A stretch of 44,820 nucleotides of DNA from Sedimenticola sp. (lineage in GTDB: Bacteria; Pseudomonadota; Gammaproteobacteria; Chromatiales; Chromatiaceae): NCBI GenBank assembly GCA_026196795.1, contig JAPHUE010000105.1, positions 1 to 44,820 on the forward strand, given 5' to 3'. A program made the position numbers and the translations under genes. Each line of letters starts with the position of its first letter. Positions within the stretch are counted from its first letter, which is position 1. Of this stretch, positions 36,211-44,820 are shown piece after piece. A model generated the notes under the pieces. That model was given only the letters and a program-made list of their open reading frames with translations. It made no database searches and was not told the origin of the DNA.

Positions 36211-37106
36211 TCACTATAACCCAACCGTGACAGTGCACTTTCATCACTCGACCAGCTTTTTTTAACCTTCACCCATAACTGTAAGAATACCTTTTTATCG
36301 AAGAACTTTTCCATTTCGATTCTTGCCTGGGTCCCAACGGCTTTCAAAGCTTCGCCTTTTGAGCCAATAATAATATTCTTCTGCCCTTCACGCTCAACCC
36401 AGATCAGGGCATGAATCCGATAGAGATTACCCTCTTGTTCAAACTTCTCTATTTCAACAGTTAATGCGTAAGGTATCTCTTTTGCGTACCGCTGCGTCAG
36501 TTGTTCCCGAACCAATTCAGCTGCAAAAAAACGCTCAGATCGATCCGTAAGCTGATCTTCCGGAAAGTAAGCCGTACCCTCAGGCATGGCCGTTATGACC
36601 TGCTTCTCCAAAGATAAAATATTGTCACCTTTTCTGGCAGAGAGCGGAATCACAGACTGGAAATTAAAGCGATTTGCGGTGACTTCAAGAAATGGGAGGA
36701 GTTCTTCTTTATTTTTGACGGTGTCAACTTTATTGACCAGTAACAATACAGGAATATCAAGACGAGAAATCGTATTCAGGACAGCTTGGTCTTCATCTGT
36801 CCAGCGCAGCGCCTCCACAACAAACAGAATCATATCAACATCAGCAAGTGCTGAACGTGCCGTCCGATTCAGATAGCGATTCATGGCATGGTCGCCCCGT
36901 TTATGCAGGCCCGGCGTGTCTACATAAATGATTTGCCCCTCATCTGTGGTTTTTACACCGAGAATGCTATGTCGAGTTGTTTGTGGCTTGTGTGAGGTAA
37001 TGGCCAGTTTCTGTCCAATCAAACGATTGAGCAAGGTGGATTTCCCTACATTAGGCCGCCCAACAATGGCGCAATAGCCACAGTGGCTGGTTTGTACATC
37101 AGACAT
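36207..37106 (-). CDS. era: GTPase Era
   Basis: Essential GTPase binding 16S rRNA in 30S assembly. The GTPase domain holds GRPNVGKSTLLNRL, the switch region TTRHSILG, DTPGLHKRGDHAMN and NKVD. The C-terminal KH domain carries IIGSKGEALKAVGTQARIEM. The length of 299 residues matches E. coli Era (301). It overlaps the rnc stop by 8 bp, consistent with the rnc-era-recO operon. Confidence 0.98.
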   Translation of the reverse strand: MSDVQTSHCGYCAIVGRPNVGKSTLLNRLIGQKLAITSHKPQTTRHSILGVKTTDEGQIIYVDTPGLHKRGDHAMNRYLNRTARSALADVDMILFVVEALRWTDEDQAVLNTISRLDIPVLLLVNKVDTVKNKEELLPFLEVTANRFNFQSVIPLSARKGDNILSLEKQVITAMPEGTAYFPEDQLTDRSERFFAAELVREQLTQRYAKEIPYALTVEIEKFEQEGNLYRIHALIWVEREGQKNIIIGSKGEALKAVGTQARIEMEKFFDKKVFLQLWVKVKKSWSSDESALSRLGYSD

Positions 37107-37776
37107 TTTCGAGTAGCCTCAGAAATTGATTAGCCGCATCTTGCTCAGCTTTACGCCTACTGGTTCCGTGTCCTTCACTCGTTAAATCAAGTGCCTCTAC
37201 CTGACAGCTCACCGTAAAGCATTGGTCATGCTGCTCACCGGTAATACTGTCTATAGTATAGACAGGAAGCGGAAGTTTCTTTGACTGCAGCGTTTCCTGA
37301 AGTCGTGTTTTAGGGTCTTTCTGTTGTGATTTTTTTGAGAGCCCTGAAAGTTTTTTATCAAACAGGTTGAGTATGATCTGACGGGCACTTTCATATCCCC
37401 CGTCAAGATAGATTGCAGCAAACAGTGCCTCGACCGCATCAGCCAATATTGAACTTCGTGAATGACCACCACTCCTGAGTTCACCCGGTCCCAGGTTGAG
37501 GTACTGACCCAACTCCAATTCTCTGGCGATTTGTGCTAACGAGTCACCTTTAACAAGTCCCGCCCTGAGCCGACTCAATTCACCTTCTGCCGCATCAGGA
37601 AAGTGTGCAAAGAGGTAATCTGCAATAACAAACCCAAGAATGGCATCTCCCAAAAATTCGAGACGCTCATTATTAATACTACCAGCACTACGGTGAGTCA
37701 GTGCCGTATCGGCCAATCCCTGATTATTAAATTCATAGCCGATAGAACGGCACAAACGTTCTAGCGGTTCTCTCAA
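37099..37776 (-). CDS. rnc: Ribonuclease III
   Basis: Double-stranded RNA endonuclease for rRNA and mRNA processing. Of its 225 residues, the catalytic domain has the signature NERLEFLGDAILGFVIADYL with the acidic catalytic residues; a second acidic cluster is in ILADAVEALFAAIYLDGG. A dsRNA-binding domain forms the C-terminal third, ending in SRRKAEQDAANQFLRLLE. The start is TTG at 37776 overlapping the DUF4845 stop; GGAG lies 11 bases upstream. Confidence 0.97.
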   Translation of the reverse strand: MREPLERLCRSIGYEFNNQGLADTALTHRSAGSINNERLEFLGDAILGFVIADYLFAHFPDAAEGELSRLRAGLVKGDSLAQIARELELGQYLNLGPGELRSGGHSRSSILADAVEALFAAIYLDGGYESARQIILNLFDKKLSGLSKKSQQKDPKTRLQETLQSKKLPLPVYTIDSITGEQHDQCFTVSCQVEALDLTSEGHGTSRRKAEQDAANQFLRLLENV

Positions 37777-38150
37777 TTTGAAACCAGCTCCTTATGTTCG
37801 GCAAAAGTAATTAGTAGCTCCATGTTTCCAACCAGCTTTTTCTGTACCGTATAGTTGATGTCGACGGTCATTACACCCGGACTCTTCTTTACCGTAACAT
37901 GTTCACTTTGAAGATCATAAACGCCATTGATATCCAATCTTTTCATAATCATCTTTTTAACATCACGCGTTGAGCGCTTGGTAATCAAAGGTTCCTCTTC
38001 CAATGCCTCTACAACATCCTTAACAGTGAGATTTTCCAGATAGATCGGAATAATACGCAGGCCCAGCAACGCAAAAAAGATCACCAGAGCAATCACTGTC
38101 ATCCAACCGGTGAGTGTCATACCTTTTTGTTTTGAATGTAATCCGTACAT
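37773..38150 (-). CDS. DUF4845 membrane protein
   Basis: Small protein of 125 residues with a single N-terminal helix (about 14-33, LTGWMTVIALVIFFALLGLR) resembling a pilin-like prepeptide (KQKGMTLTGW), and a periplasmic part ending in VDINYTVQKKLVGNMELL. It belongs to the DUF4845 family, which sits between lepB and rnc in many gammaproteobacteria (PA0769 in Pseudomonas). Its role is unknown. The pilin-like N-terminus could mean processing or membrane insertion similar to pseudopilins, but no clear prepilin peptidase site is proven. Confidence 0.88.
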   Translation of the reverse strand: MYGLHSKQKGMTLTGWMTVIALVIFFALLGLRIIPIYLENLTVKDVVEALEEEPLITKRSTRDVKKMIMKRLDINGVYDLQSEHVTVKKSPGVMTVDINYTVQKKLVGNMELLITFAEHKELVSN

Positions 38151-38188
38151 CTCTCCCCCTGTTTATTATTTCGGTTCGTAACTATTGA

Positions 38189-39007
38189 TCAATCAATCCC
38201 ATTACCCAGACGATCCCAGGTAATTGGGAAATCCGGGCGATTAGAGTCCCAGCTCATCCAGATGGCAAACGCCTTGCCTACCAGCAGGTTTTCAGGCACC
38301 AAACCCCAGCAACGACTGTCATTACTGTTATCTCGATTATCACCCATGGCGAAATAGTGTCCTTCAGGCACGGTGAGCGGCCCTCGCATCAAGACCTGAC
38401 AACCATAACCAAAATCGGGGGCCATGGGGTTGATCAGGATCTCATGTTCTACATCGCCAAGTTGTTCCAGGTTGTTCAGTGCGCCAGTCTCTCTGACGCC
38501 ACTGCCTATCCCCGTATAGACACTGATATGTTGCTGAGACTGTGCCTCGCCATTCACATAAAGCGTCTTGTTACCATAACTGATGACATCACCGGGTATA
38601 CCTACCACTCTTTTAATATAGTCCACCCGGGGGTTTTGAGGATATTTGAATACAAAAACATCGCCTCGTTCAGGCAGATCAATTTCGATCACCTTTTTAT
38701 TCAGTACGGGAAGTCTTATACCGTATGAAAACTTATTCACCAGAATAAAATCACCGACCAGCAGAGTTGGCATCATTGAGCCGGATGGAATTCGAAAGGG
38801 CTCGACAACAAAAGAACGAAGCACCAAAACCGCCAGAATTACGGGAAAAAAAGAACGCGAGTACTCTACTAATAACGGTTCTTTGGCTTTTTCACCATCT
38901 ATTTTTTTGTGCTGCCGCTTGGGAGCAAAAAAAAGTGCATCTATTAGCCACACAAACCCGGTAATAAAGGTAGCGATGACAAGAAAAAGTGGGAAATCAA
39001 AATTCAT
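38189..39007 (-). CDS. lepB: Signal peptidase I
   Basis: Inner-membrane Ser-Lys protease that removes signal peptides on the periplasmic side. The catalytic pair is Ser77 in PSGSMMPTLLVGD and Lys132 in DYIKRVVGIPGD. GDNRDNSNDSRCWG is the family's box E. Two N-terminal membrane segments are visible (about 5-25 and 52-66). The 272-residue length is slightly shorter than E. coli LepB (324) but similar to Pseudomonas LepB. It lies after lepA and before the DUF4845 gene. Confidence 0.96.
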   Translation of the reverse strand: MNFDFPLFLVIATFITGFVWLIDALFFAPKRQHKKIDGEKAKEPLLVEYSRSFFPVILAVLVLRSFVVEPFRIPSGSMMPTLLVGDFILVNKFSYGIRLPVLNKKVIEIDLPERGDVFVFKYPQNPRVDYIKRVVGIPGDVISYGNKTLYVNGEAQSQQHISVYTGIGSGVRETGALNNLEQLGDVEHEILINPMAPDFGYGCQVLMRGPLTVPEGHYFAMGDNRDNSNDSRCWGLVPENLLVGKAFAIWMSWDSNRPDFPITWDRLGNGID

Positions 39008-39069
39008 AGGCTATTCCGACCAAATGCAGAGCTACTTTCGGGCAAGCCGTAAGCATTCTTCGCATATTA

Positions 39070-40875
39070 TTAATTATCCTTGCCAACCCGTAAAACGGCG
39101 AGGAAAGCATCTTGAGGGATTTCGACCCGCCCAACTTGCTTCATTCGCTTTTTGCCGGCCTTCTGTTTCTCGAGCAATTTTCGTTTACGGGAAATATCTC
39201 CCCCGTAACACTTTGCAATAACATTTTTTCGAAGTGCCTTTACCGTGGTGCGGGCAATAATTTTACTCCCGATTGCAGCCTGAATCGCCACCTCAAACAT
39301 CTGCCGGGGTATCAGTTCTTTCATCTTGGCCGTGATATCGCGCCCACGCCCTTCACAGTTATCCCTGTGAACAATCAGAGACAATGCATCAACATGCTCA
39401 CCGTTAATCAAGATATCCAGTTTAACCAAATTCGCCACTTGAAAACGCTTGAATTCATATTCAAACGAAGCGTAGCCTCGACTAACTGATTTGAGACGAT
39501 CAAAGAAGTCTAAAACGACCTCATTCATCGGTAACTCATAGGTTACCTGAACCTGCCCAGCCAGATACTGTAGATTTTTCTGGACTCCGCGTTTTTCTAT
39601 ACAAAGCGTAATCACATTACCCAGATGGGCTTGTGGCACTAATATGTGCGCCTCAATAATCGGCTCTCGAATTTCGTCTATCAGATTGGGGGCCGGAAGA
39701 TTAGCGGGATTATCCACCATCTCTATCGAACCATCCGTTTTTGCCACTTCATATATAACGGTTGGGGCAGTCGTGATCAGATCGAGATCATACTCACGCT
39801 CAAGACGCTCCTGCACAATCTCCATATGCAGCATACCGAGAAAGCCGCAACGGAAGCCAAATCCAAGTGCTTGTGAAGTTTCTGGCTCATAATGCAATGC
39901 AGCATCATTCAGTTTTAACTTCTGTAACGCATCACGGAAATTCTCATAATCATCGGAGCTAACCGGATAGAGTCCAGAAAAGACACGTGGACGCATTTCA
40001 GCAAAGCCCGGTAAAGGTTTATCGGCTTTATTATCCGCTAAGGTCAATGTGTCACCTACAGGCGCACCATTGATCTCCTTGATGCCGGCAATAACAAAAC
40101 CGACTTCACCTGGGCCCAAGCTGGTTCTGTTTTCACGCTTGGGGGTAAACACACCCACTTTCTCGACCTGAAATGTCCGGCCTGAAGACATAATCAGCAT
40201 TTTATCTTTAGGCTTGATTCGGCCATTCATCACTCGTATCAGCGAAATGACACCCACATAGGAATCAAACCAGGAATCAATTATAAGTGCCTGCAGTGGC
40301 TTGTTTTCGTCTCCTACAGGTGGAGGAACAAAATCAACCAATTGAGCAAGCAATTCAGGGATACCAACACCTGTCTTGGCACTCACGCGAATAGAATTAT
40401 GTGCATCGAGGCCAATAATCTCTTCAATTTCTGTAATTACCCTGTCCGGCTCAGCGGCAGGCAGGTCGATCTTGTTCAGCACGGGAAGCACTTCAAGTCC
40501 CTGCTCAATTGCGGTGTAGCAGTTTGCTACACTTTGGGCTTCGACCCCCTGCGCAGCATCGACCACGAGTAGCGCACCCTCACAGGCAGCCAATGACCTG
40601 GAGACTTCATAGGAAAAATCTACGTGACCAGGTGTATCAATAAAATTGAGCTGGTAGGTCTCACCATTCGGGGCTGTATAGTTGAGTGTGACACTCTGAG
40701 CCTTAATGGTTATCCCTCGCTCACGTTCAATATCCATTGAATCGAGCACCTGCTCAGCCATTTCACGATCCGTGAGCCCGCCACAGAGATGGATAAAGCG
40801 ATCCGCTATCGTGGATTTGCCATGGTCAATATGGGCAATAATGGAGAAATTACGGATATGCTGAAGATCTGTCAT
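39070..40875 (-). CDS. lepA: Elongation factor 4
   Basis: Translational GTPase that back-translocates or aids ribosome function. The 601-residue protein begins [22 protein letters not shown], with the G1 motif in AHIDHGKST and [12 protein letters not shown] as G3, and NKIDLP as G4. The LepA-specific C-terminal domain ends in [21 protein letters not shown] start at 40875. A TTG at 40893 (six residues longer) has a possible AAGG site, so the N-terminus is not certain. Confidence 0.97.
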   Translation of the reverse strand: MTDLQHIRNFSIIAHIDHGKSTIADRFIHLCGGLTDREMAEQVLDSMDIERERGITIKAQSVTLNYTAPNGETYQLNFIDTPGHVDFSYEVSRSLAACEGALLVVDAAQGVEAQSVANCYTAIEQGLEVLPVLNKIDLPAAEPDRVITEIEEIIGLDAHNSIRVSAKTGVGIPELLAQLVDFVPPPVGDENKPLQALIIDSWFDSYVGVISLIRVMNGRIKPKDKMLIMSSGRTFQVEKVGVFTPKRENRTSLGPGEVGFVIAGIKEINGAPVGDTLTLADNKADKPLPGFAEMRPRVFSGLYPVSSDDYENFRDALQKLKLNDAALHYEPETSQALGFGFRCGFLGMLHMEIVQERLEREYDLDLITTAPTVIYEVAKTDGSIEMVDNPANLPAPNLIDEIREPIIEAHILVPQAHLGNVITLCIEKRGVQKNLQYLAGQVQVTYELPMNEVVLDFFDRLKSVSRGYASFEYEFKRFQVANLVKLDILINGEHVDALSLIVHRDNCEGRGRDITAKMKELIPRQMFEVAIQAAIGSKIIARTTVKALRKNVIAKCYGGDISRKRKLLEKQKAGKKRMKQVGRVEIPQDAFLAVLRVGKDN

Positions 40876-40949
40876 GAATTGATTACTGCGCAATGAGCCT
40901 TGAAAAGAGTTACTAAAGAATAAACTTTAAATTTACCTTGTAAGTAACT

Positions 40950-40984
40950 AAAAAAACGGAACTTTTATTACAAAAAGTTCCGTT
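40950..40984 (-). terminator. Terminator after the glutaredoxin-like gene
   Basis: AACGGAACTTTT and AAAAGTTCCGTT form a 12-bp stem with a short loop. On the minus strand a T run follows (TTTTTTTAG). It separates the rseA-...-glutaredoxin transcript from lepA, so lepA should have its own promoter in 40876-40949. Confidence 0.85.
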
Positions 40985-41063
40985 ATATATGCAACGGGTG
41001 CTTCTATTATAACCAAGCCTACATGATACCCCAGTTTAGACGTTACTCAAATAGCCTCATACA

Positions 41064-41312
41064 CTATGCATCTATCTGATCCAGGTGTTTTTCCAGTGCG
41101 ACAGGGTCCAGGTAATAGTTGCAGATCACCTTCTCCCCAGCCGCAAGCACCGGGATGAGCAGGCCATACCGCTCCTTCAAGTCAGGATCCATGTCAATAT
41201 TTTCAAACTGAATCCCAAATGACCGCTGCTCCTGAATCTCCCGTAACTGATGCCACATATCTTCACAGAGGTGGCACCCGTCACGGTAATAGAAAGTCAA
41301 CGCATTAACCAA
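41064..41312 (-). CDS. Glutaredoxin-like protein (DUF836)
   Basis: Small thioredoxin-fold protein of 82 residues. A CxxC motif is visible in YYRDGCHLCEDM, and a later IPVLAAGEKVI supplies the cis-proline. It follows degQ by 5 bp on the same strand. Thiol exchange is likely; the partner is unknown. Similar genes accompany degQ/mucD and lepA in related bacteria. Confidence 0.88.
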   Translation of the reverse strand: MVNALTFYYRDGCHLCEDMWHQLREIQEQRSFGIQFENIDMDPDLKERYGLLIPVLAAGEKVICNYYLDPVALEKHLDQIDA

Positions 41313-41317
41313 TTCAC

Positions 41318-42760
41318 TTACTCTTTAGGTACTTGCAGCGCAATAAAACGGCTACCCGTTGCACGGTGAATCAGCACCGCAATGTTTCCACCCTTGGGTA
41401 GATCTTTTACCGCTTTCATGAAATCGCTCAGATTTGCTACACGAACCCGATTGATCATCTGAATAACATCACCCGGTTCAATACCTGCACTCTTAGCCGC
41501 ACCAGGAGCAACAGACTCAACGAAGACGCCTTTGACTCCCTCAAGCTTATGCTGATCTCTTATATCATCACTCAGTTCAACAACATTAATTCCAAGCAAG
41601 GCCACATTCTGCTTTAGCCGTGAGCGGTTATCCTCACTGGCCAAATCACCCTTCAGTTCCCCAATGTTTACGAATACCGTTTTCCGATCACCGTTGCGTA
41701 AAATTTCCAACTCAGCGGGTTTATCAATACGACTAGCACCCACCAAATGTTGCAGCATGGAAGAGCTTTCCAACTTGGTTCCATTGTATTTAAGAATCAC
41801 ATCCCCTGCTTCAATGCCGGCTTTTTCTGAAGGGCTGTCCGGCATCACCCGAGCGACCAAAGCACCATAAGGGTGTTTCATACCAAAGGATTCTGCTAAC
41901 TCACGTGTTACATCCTGAATCATTACGCCCAGCCAGCCGCGCCGCACATGACCACTATCTCTTAGCTGATCGACAACATTCATCGCCAAATCTATGGGTA
42001 TGGCAAAAGAGAGCCCCATAAAGCCGCCCGTTCGACTGTATATTTGTGAGTTGATTCCTACTACCTCACCATCCAGATTAAACAACGGCCCACCCGAATT
42101 TCCTGGATTGATCGCCACGTCAGTCTGAATGAAGGGCACATAGTTTTCATTTGGCAAACTGCGTCCCTTTGCACTAACAATACCAGCCGTTACAGAGTGA
42201 TCGAAACCGAAAGGTGAACCGATGGCCAATACCCATTCGCCCACTTTCAGATCACTGGTCTTACCGATTTTTACTTTAGGCAAATCCTTGGCATCTATCT
42301 TGAGCAATGCCACATCACTTGTTTTATCACTGCCAATCAGCTTGGCGATATATTCACGTCGATCACTCAGTCGGACCAGGATCTCGTCCGCTTCATTCAC
42401 CACGTGAAAATTGGTCATGATGTAGCCATCTTCTGAGATAATAAAACCCGACCCCAGTGAACGAGCATCAAACTCACGCGGCTCCTGCTGTGGCCCTCCG
42501 CCTTCGCCAAAGAAATGGCGAAAAAACTCATTGAGCGGACTTCCTTCAGGAAGATCCGGCATCTGAAACTCTCTGTTGAACTTATTACGCGTTGTCGTCT
42601 TGTGCTGCTTGGTACTGATATTGACAACAGAAGGGCTATGGGCTTCTACCAGTTCTGTAAAATCAGGCAGTGATCGCGCCTGAGTTACGGACGAAATAAA
42701 GAGCAGCGATAGAATAACTGAATAGTGAATAATGCTGCTTTTTGACAACAAAGCTTTCAT
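41318..42760 (-). CDS. degQ: Periplasmic serine endoprotease, DegQ/MucD type
   Basis: HtrA-family protease and chaperone of 480 residues. A signal peptide (VILSLLFISSVTQA, cleavage near 28) precedes the trypsin-like domain with the triad His119 (TNFHVV), Asp149 (SDVALLKI) and Ser222 (NPGNSGGPL). Two PDZ domains follow (about 275-375 and 390-475), with the family loops PYGALVARVMPDSPSEKAG and GVFVESVAPGAAKSAG. I start at 42760, with AGGAGC 8 bases upstream; the 120-bp extension lies inside rseC's 3' end and lacks signal features. In the sigma-E operon this gene corresponds to mucD. Confidence 0.95.
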   Translation of the reverse strand: MKALLSKSSIIHYSVILSLLFISSVTQARSLPDFTELVEAHSPSVVNISTKQHKTTTRNKFNREFQMPDLPEGSPLNEFFRHFFGEGGGPQQEPREFDARSLGSGFIISEDGYIMTNFHVVNEADEILVRLSDRREYIAKLIGSDKTSDVALLKIDAKDLPKVKIGKTSDLKVGEWVLAIGSPFGFDHSVTAGIVSAKGRSLPNENYVPFIQTDVAINPGNSGGPLFNLDGEVVGINSQIYSRTGGFMGLSFAIPIDLAMNVVDQLRDSGHVRRGWLGVMIQDVTRELAESFGMKHPYGALVARVMPDSPSEKAGIEAGDVILKYNGTKLESSSMLQHLVGASRIDKPAELEILRNGDRKTVFVNIGELKGDLASEDNRSRLKQNVALLGINVVELSDDIRDQHKLEGVKGVFVESVAPGAAKSAGIEPGDVIQMINRVRVANLSDFMKAVKDLPKGGNIAVLIHRATGSRFIALQVPKE

Positions 42761-42791
42761 GAAATGCTCCTGTAATCTGTTACAGATGTTT

Positions 42792-43268
42792 CTAGTGAAT
42801 TCCATCAACAAACTGGATACTACTAGCCCGTCTGAGTATGACCGCCTGAAATGAACTGTTATGCTGATTCCGGCCGACAAACCGTTTCAACCCGTAAAGT
42901 CCACTTGCCAGACCCAGTAGACCGCAAATAATTGAGAGTGGTTCCGTAGATTGATATTTTAATAGTTCAGCTAACCACTGCCCAAAGAGCGCACCCATGA
43001 ATAGCGCAACAAGCGGAAAGATATAAAAAAGAAATGAGACGCGAGTAAGTACTGATTCATCCAGCCCAACAACGACCCGATCTCCAGGGACAGCCCCTAT
43101 GGGATTAAGCACCTCAACAATATTACGCCGATTACCAAACACCTTTGCTAATGCGGAAGTACCACAACTGCTTTTTGCCTCACAACTACCGCAGCTCGTC
43201 TGTCGCTGTGTCTCTACTTGTGCAAACTTCCCATGGGTAGCTTTGACAATGGCACTCTCTTCTATCAT
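42792..43268 (-). CDS. rseC: SoxR-reducing/sigma-E regulatory protein RseC
   Basis: Inner-membrane protein of 158 residues of the RseC/MucC family. It has an N-terminal cysteine cluster (RQTSCGSCEAKSSCG) suited to an iron-sulfur centre or metal site, then two membrane helices (about 77-98 and 109-127). In E. coli it acts as a positive modulator of sigma-E and is linked to the reduction of SoxR. It starts 2 bp after the rseB stop. Confidence 0.92.
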   Translation of the reverse strand: MIEESAIVKATHGKFAQVETQRQTSCGSCEAKSSCGTSALAKVFGNRRNIVEVLNPIGAVPGDRVVVGLDESVLTRVSFLFYIFPLVALFMGALFGQWLAELLKYQSTEPLSIICGLLGLASGLYGLKRFVGRNQHNSSFQAVILRRASSIQFVDGIH

Positions 43269-43270
43269 TG

Positions 43271-44245
43271 TTATTGTTCGTTTATCCGTATGGAGCGAGC
43301 AATTCGCTCAACCGTAACGGCAGGAACCTCACCTACCGCAGTGACACTAAAGCCGCCAGTCTCACTACCAAAAGCATTTATGGTTCCCATCGCCGAACTA
43401 CCGCGCAGGCCTTCATCAAGGGCCTCCTCAATATATACAGACAACGAAGCCAGACCATCAGATAGGACGAAATGATCAATACTGCCATCACTCTGATCAG
43501 CGTTTCTTTTTGAATGCAGCGTGATAGCGAAACCTTTTGGCAGGTCGCTAAAAGACCAGGGAGTAGCACTGGAAGAAGTAACAGCTTGACGGGGTTTTTG
43601 CTGAACCCAATCGTAGTGCTCTTTTCCATCAAGTGAAATATCAGATATATCCCTGCTACTGGAGTGAACCTGTAACTGCGTAAACATTAACTGAGAGACA
43701 GCTTTGCCTGATACATCAAGCATATCTGTTTTAAGCGGTAAAGCGTTCTCAATATCGAGATAGACACGATACCCATAGCGATAATTATCACGCGGCATGA
43801 TGGCAACAACTCGAGCCGGGCGCCCAGCCACCCGCTCCTGGCCTAGCAGATGAAAATCATACAGATTTTCAAGTTGACTTATATCGACTGAAAAAATTGC
43901 CCGGAAACCTTCACCTGTTACACGCTTACCAATAGATATGGATTTCACATCTGGTGCAATACAGGTTACAGAGGCATTATCTCGAAATACCTCCCGTGCC
44001 ACCCCATTAAGTGAGATAAGACGCTCTTTTTCACCAGCCTGATCAGCCGTATGTACTATCCGCATGCTCTCAAGCTGGTCATTATGTAAGAAAACAAACG
44101 TGCCTTCGTAGCTAAGTGAATGAACCGCATTCACCATTCTCTGTAGCCAGACTCGAACATCTTCACCTTGGTTATCGGCAAGACCAGTTGTGGCACTGAC
44201 CACCAATAATAGAAAGACGCTAATACGATATACGCTCATAGGCAC
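43271..44245 (-). CDS. rseB: Sigma-E factor regulatory protein RseB/MucB
   Basis: Periplasmic protein of 324 residues that binds RseA and protects it from DegS; lipoprotein or LPS signals release it. A signal peptide (ISVFLLLVVSATTGLA) is followed by the MucB/RseB lipid-binding fold, with LQRMVNAVHSLSYEGTFVFL and GYRVYLDIENALPLKTDM. GTG at 44245 overlaps the rseA stop by one base; ATG at 44239 two codons later is the alternative. Confidence 0.95.
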   Translation of the reverse strand: MPMSVYRISVFLLLVVSATTGLADNQGEDVRVWLQRMVNAVHSLSYEGTFVFLHNDQLESMRIVHTADQAGEKERLISLNGVAREVFRDNASVTCIAPDVKSISIGKRVTGEGFRAIFSVDISQLENLYDFHLLGQERVAGRPARVVAIMPRDNYRYGYRVYLDIENALPLKTDMLDVSGKAVSQLMFTQLQVHSSSRDISDISLDGKEHYDWVQQKPRQAVTSSSATPWSFSDLPKGFAITLHSKRNADQSDGSIDHFVLSDGLASLSVYIEEALDEGLRGSSAMGTINAFGSETGGFSVTAVGEVPAVTVERIARSIRINEQ

Positions 44246-44820
44246 TATCTATCAGTATCGTAGCTAACAAAACTGGTATAGGGAATGACACCTATACCAC
44301 CCGGAGCCACGTACTCATTGTGATCAATCAAGTAACGATTAAGTTTTGATTCAACTTTCGGTTCTGACAAATTTTTCCAGCGGGAGCTGGATTGGATCAG
44401 ATAAGGAGCCTGGGTTTGGGGAGGTGTGTTTTCTACGACTAGTTGTGGCCCTGAATCAGATGGGGTTCCCGTTAATTGCGGAAACGCCATTACAGTGATT
44501 GCGGCGACGGATGCCGCTAACATGGCCCCACCCGCAGTCCTGAACCAACGAGAGCGAAAATTCACGCCGCTTTTTATCGGAATGGGTTGATCATGGGGTA
44601 TTGTCAGATGATCCCTGTCTATCTGATTCCGGACCCTGTCGGCAATTGATTCCGCTGATAATCTGACGGCTTCACCGCGCATGGCATCGCCAATCAGATG
44701 ATAACGATCCCACTTTTTCCGAAGCTCATCGTCAGCCTGAAGGCTATCCAGGGTGGGTTGGGCGAGCTTTGAGTCAAGCTCATTATCCAGCAGTGCGGAA
44801 ATCCGCTCATTGATATCATC
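44245..44820 (-). CDS. rseA: Anti-sigma-E factor RseA/MucA (partial, runs off the right edge)
   Basis: The frame is open to the last base, so the true start lies outside. The visible 191 residues include the sigma-binding N-terminal domain (DDINERISALLDNELD, then WDRYHLIGDAMRGE), one membrane helix (about residues 94-112 of the visible part, AGGAMLAASVAAITVMAF) and the periplasmic part ending in PYTSFVSYDTDR. The ATG at 44682 is an internal Met, not the start. The sigma factor gene rpoE/algU should lie immediately beyond the right edge. Confidence 0.93.
   Translation of the reverse strand, partial: DDINERISALLDNELDSKLAQPTLDSLQADDELRKKWDRYHLIGDAMRGEAVRLSAESIADRVRNQIDRDHLTIPHDQPIPIKSGVNFRSRWFRTAGGAMLAASVAAITVMAFPQLTGTPSDSGPQLVVENTPPQTQAPYLIQSSSRWKNLSEPKVESKLNRYLIDHNEYVAPGGIGVIPYTSFVSYDTDR

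Noticed and set aside
42761-42880. 40-residue N-terminal extension of degQ
   Set aside because: It overlaps rseC, hides the signal peptide and lacks a ribosome site; ATG at 42760 has AGGAGC upstream.
1-44820. tRNA, rRNA, insertion sequence, integrase or CRISPR array
   Set aside because: Spacers were read on both strands; none shows cloverleaf arms, transposase genes, terminal repeats or regular direct repeats.

Overview
The window is a chromosomal segment of a gammaproteobacterium of roughly balanced GC. The evidence is gene order: fabF-pabC-mltG-tmk-holB-pilZ-tatD at the left and rseA-rseB-rseC-degQ ... lepA-lepB-DUF4845-rnc-era-recO-pdxJ at the right both match the arrangement in Pseudomonas (there algU-mucABCD-lepA-lepB-...-pdxJ), and nagZ next to a methylthioinosine phosphorylase is also a Pseudomonas-type pair. 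The accessory gene mix (haem-binding GGDEF-EAL protein, TonB receptor beside a sensor kinase, many signalling proteins) would fit a free-living or symbiotic Chromatiales-like bacterium, but the genus cannot be read from the sequence. No tRNA, rRNA, CRISPR array, insertion sequence or phage gene was seen.

Layout. 1-6122 (+): fatty acid synthesis, folate, peptidoglycan, DNA replication and type IV pilus genes in one housekeeping run, with a terminator after fabF. 6128-7721 (-): hot-dog thioesterase and a class V aminotransferase. 7803-9071 (+): soluble PAS histidine kinase without a partner regulator. 9237-11102 (-): a large protein with a histone-H1-like basic head, one membrane segment and a Pro/Tyr-rich tail. 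11243-13065 (-): mtiP and nagZ. 13161-13577 (+): FliL-like protein. 13591-15889 (-): L,D-transpeptidase, CYTH protein, rlmD. 15985-19591 (-): cysM, ydbH-like and ydbL-like genes (the latter two are outer-membrane lipid homeostasis candidates). 19730-27399 (+): TonB receptor, orphan periplasmic binding protein, hybrid phosphorelay kinase, HDOD protein and metallo-beta-lactamase-fold protein, a probable sensory module. 27450-30761 (-): dsbB and a lysine dehydrogenase/aminoadipate semialdehyde dehydrogenase pair. 30921-32387 (+): cobQ. 32388-34577 (-): c-haem GGDEF-EAL protein. 34722-44820 (-): the long conserved envelope-stress/translation/RNA-processing cluster, whose first visible gene (rseA) runs off the right edge.

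How the parts work together. The right cluster couples sigma-E control (RseA/B/C), periplasmic proteolysis (DegQ), protein export (LepB) and ribosome/RNA functions (LepA, RNase III, Era), with short overlaps that suggest translational coupling from lepB to recO. The central 19.7-27.4 kb block looks like a pathway from outer membrane receptor to periplasmic ligand binder to a His-Asp-His phosphorelay, with two possible downstream effectors. No ABC permease or ATPase is present for the binding protein.

The most unusual items are the membrane-anchored histone-like protein, the leader ORF plus perfect palindrome plus T-tract at the start of the binding-protein gene, the ydbH/ydbL pair lacking a separate ynbE, and the pseudo-receiver in the hybrid kinase. 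There is no gene-free stretch over 300 bases; the longest are about 190 bp (40876-41063), 165 bp (9072-9236) and 159 bp (30762-30920).
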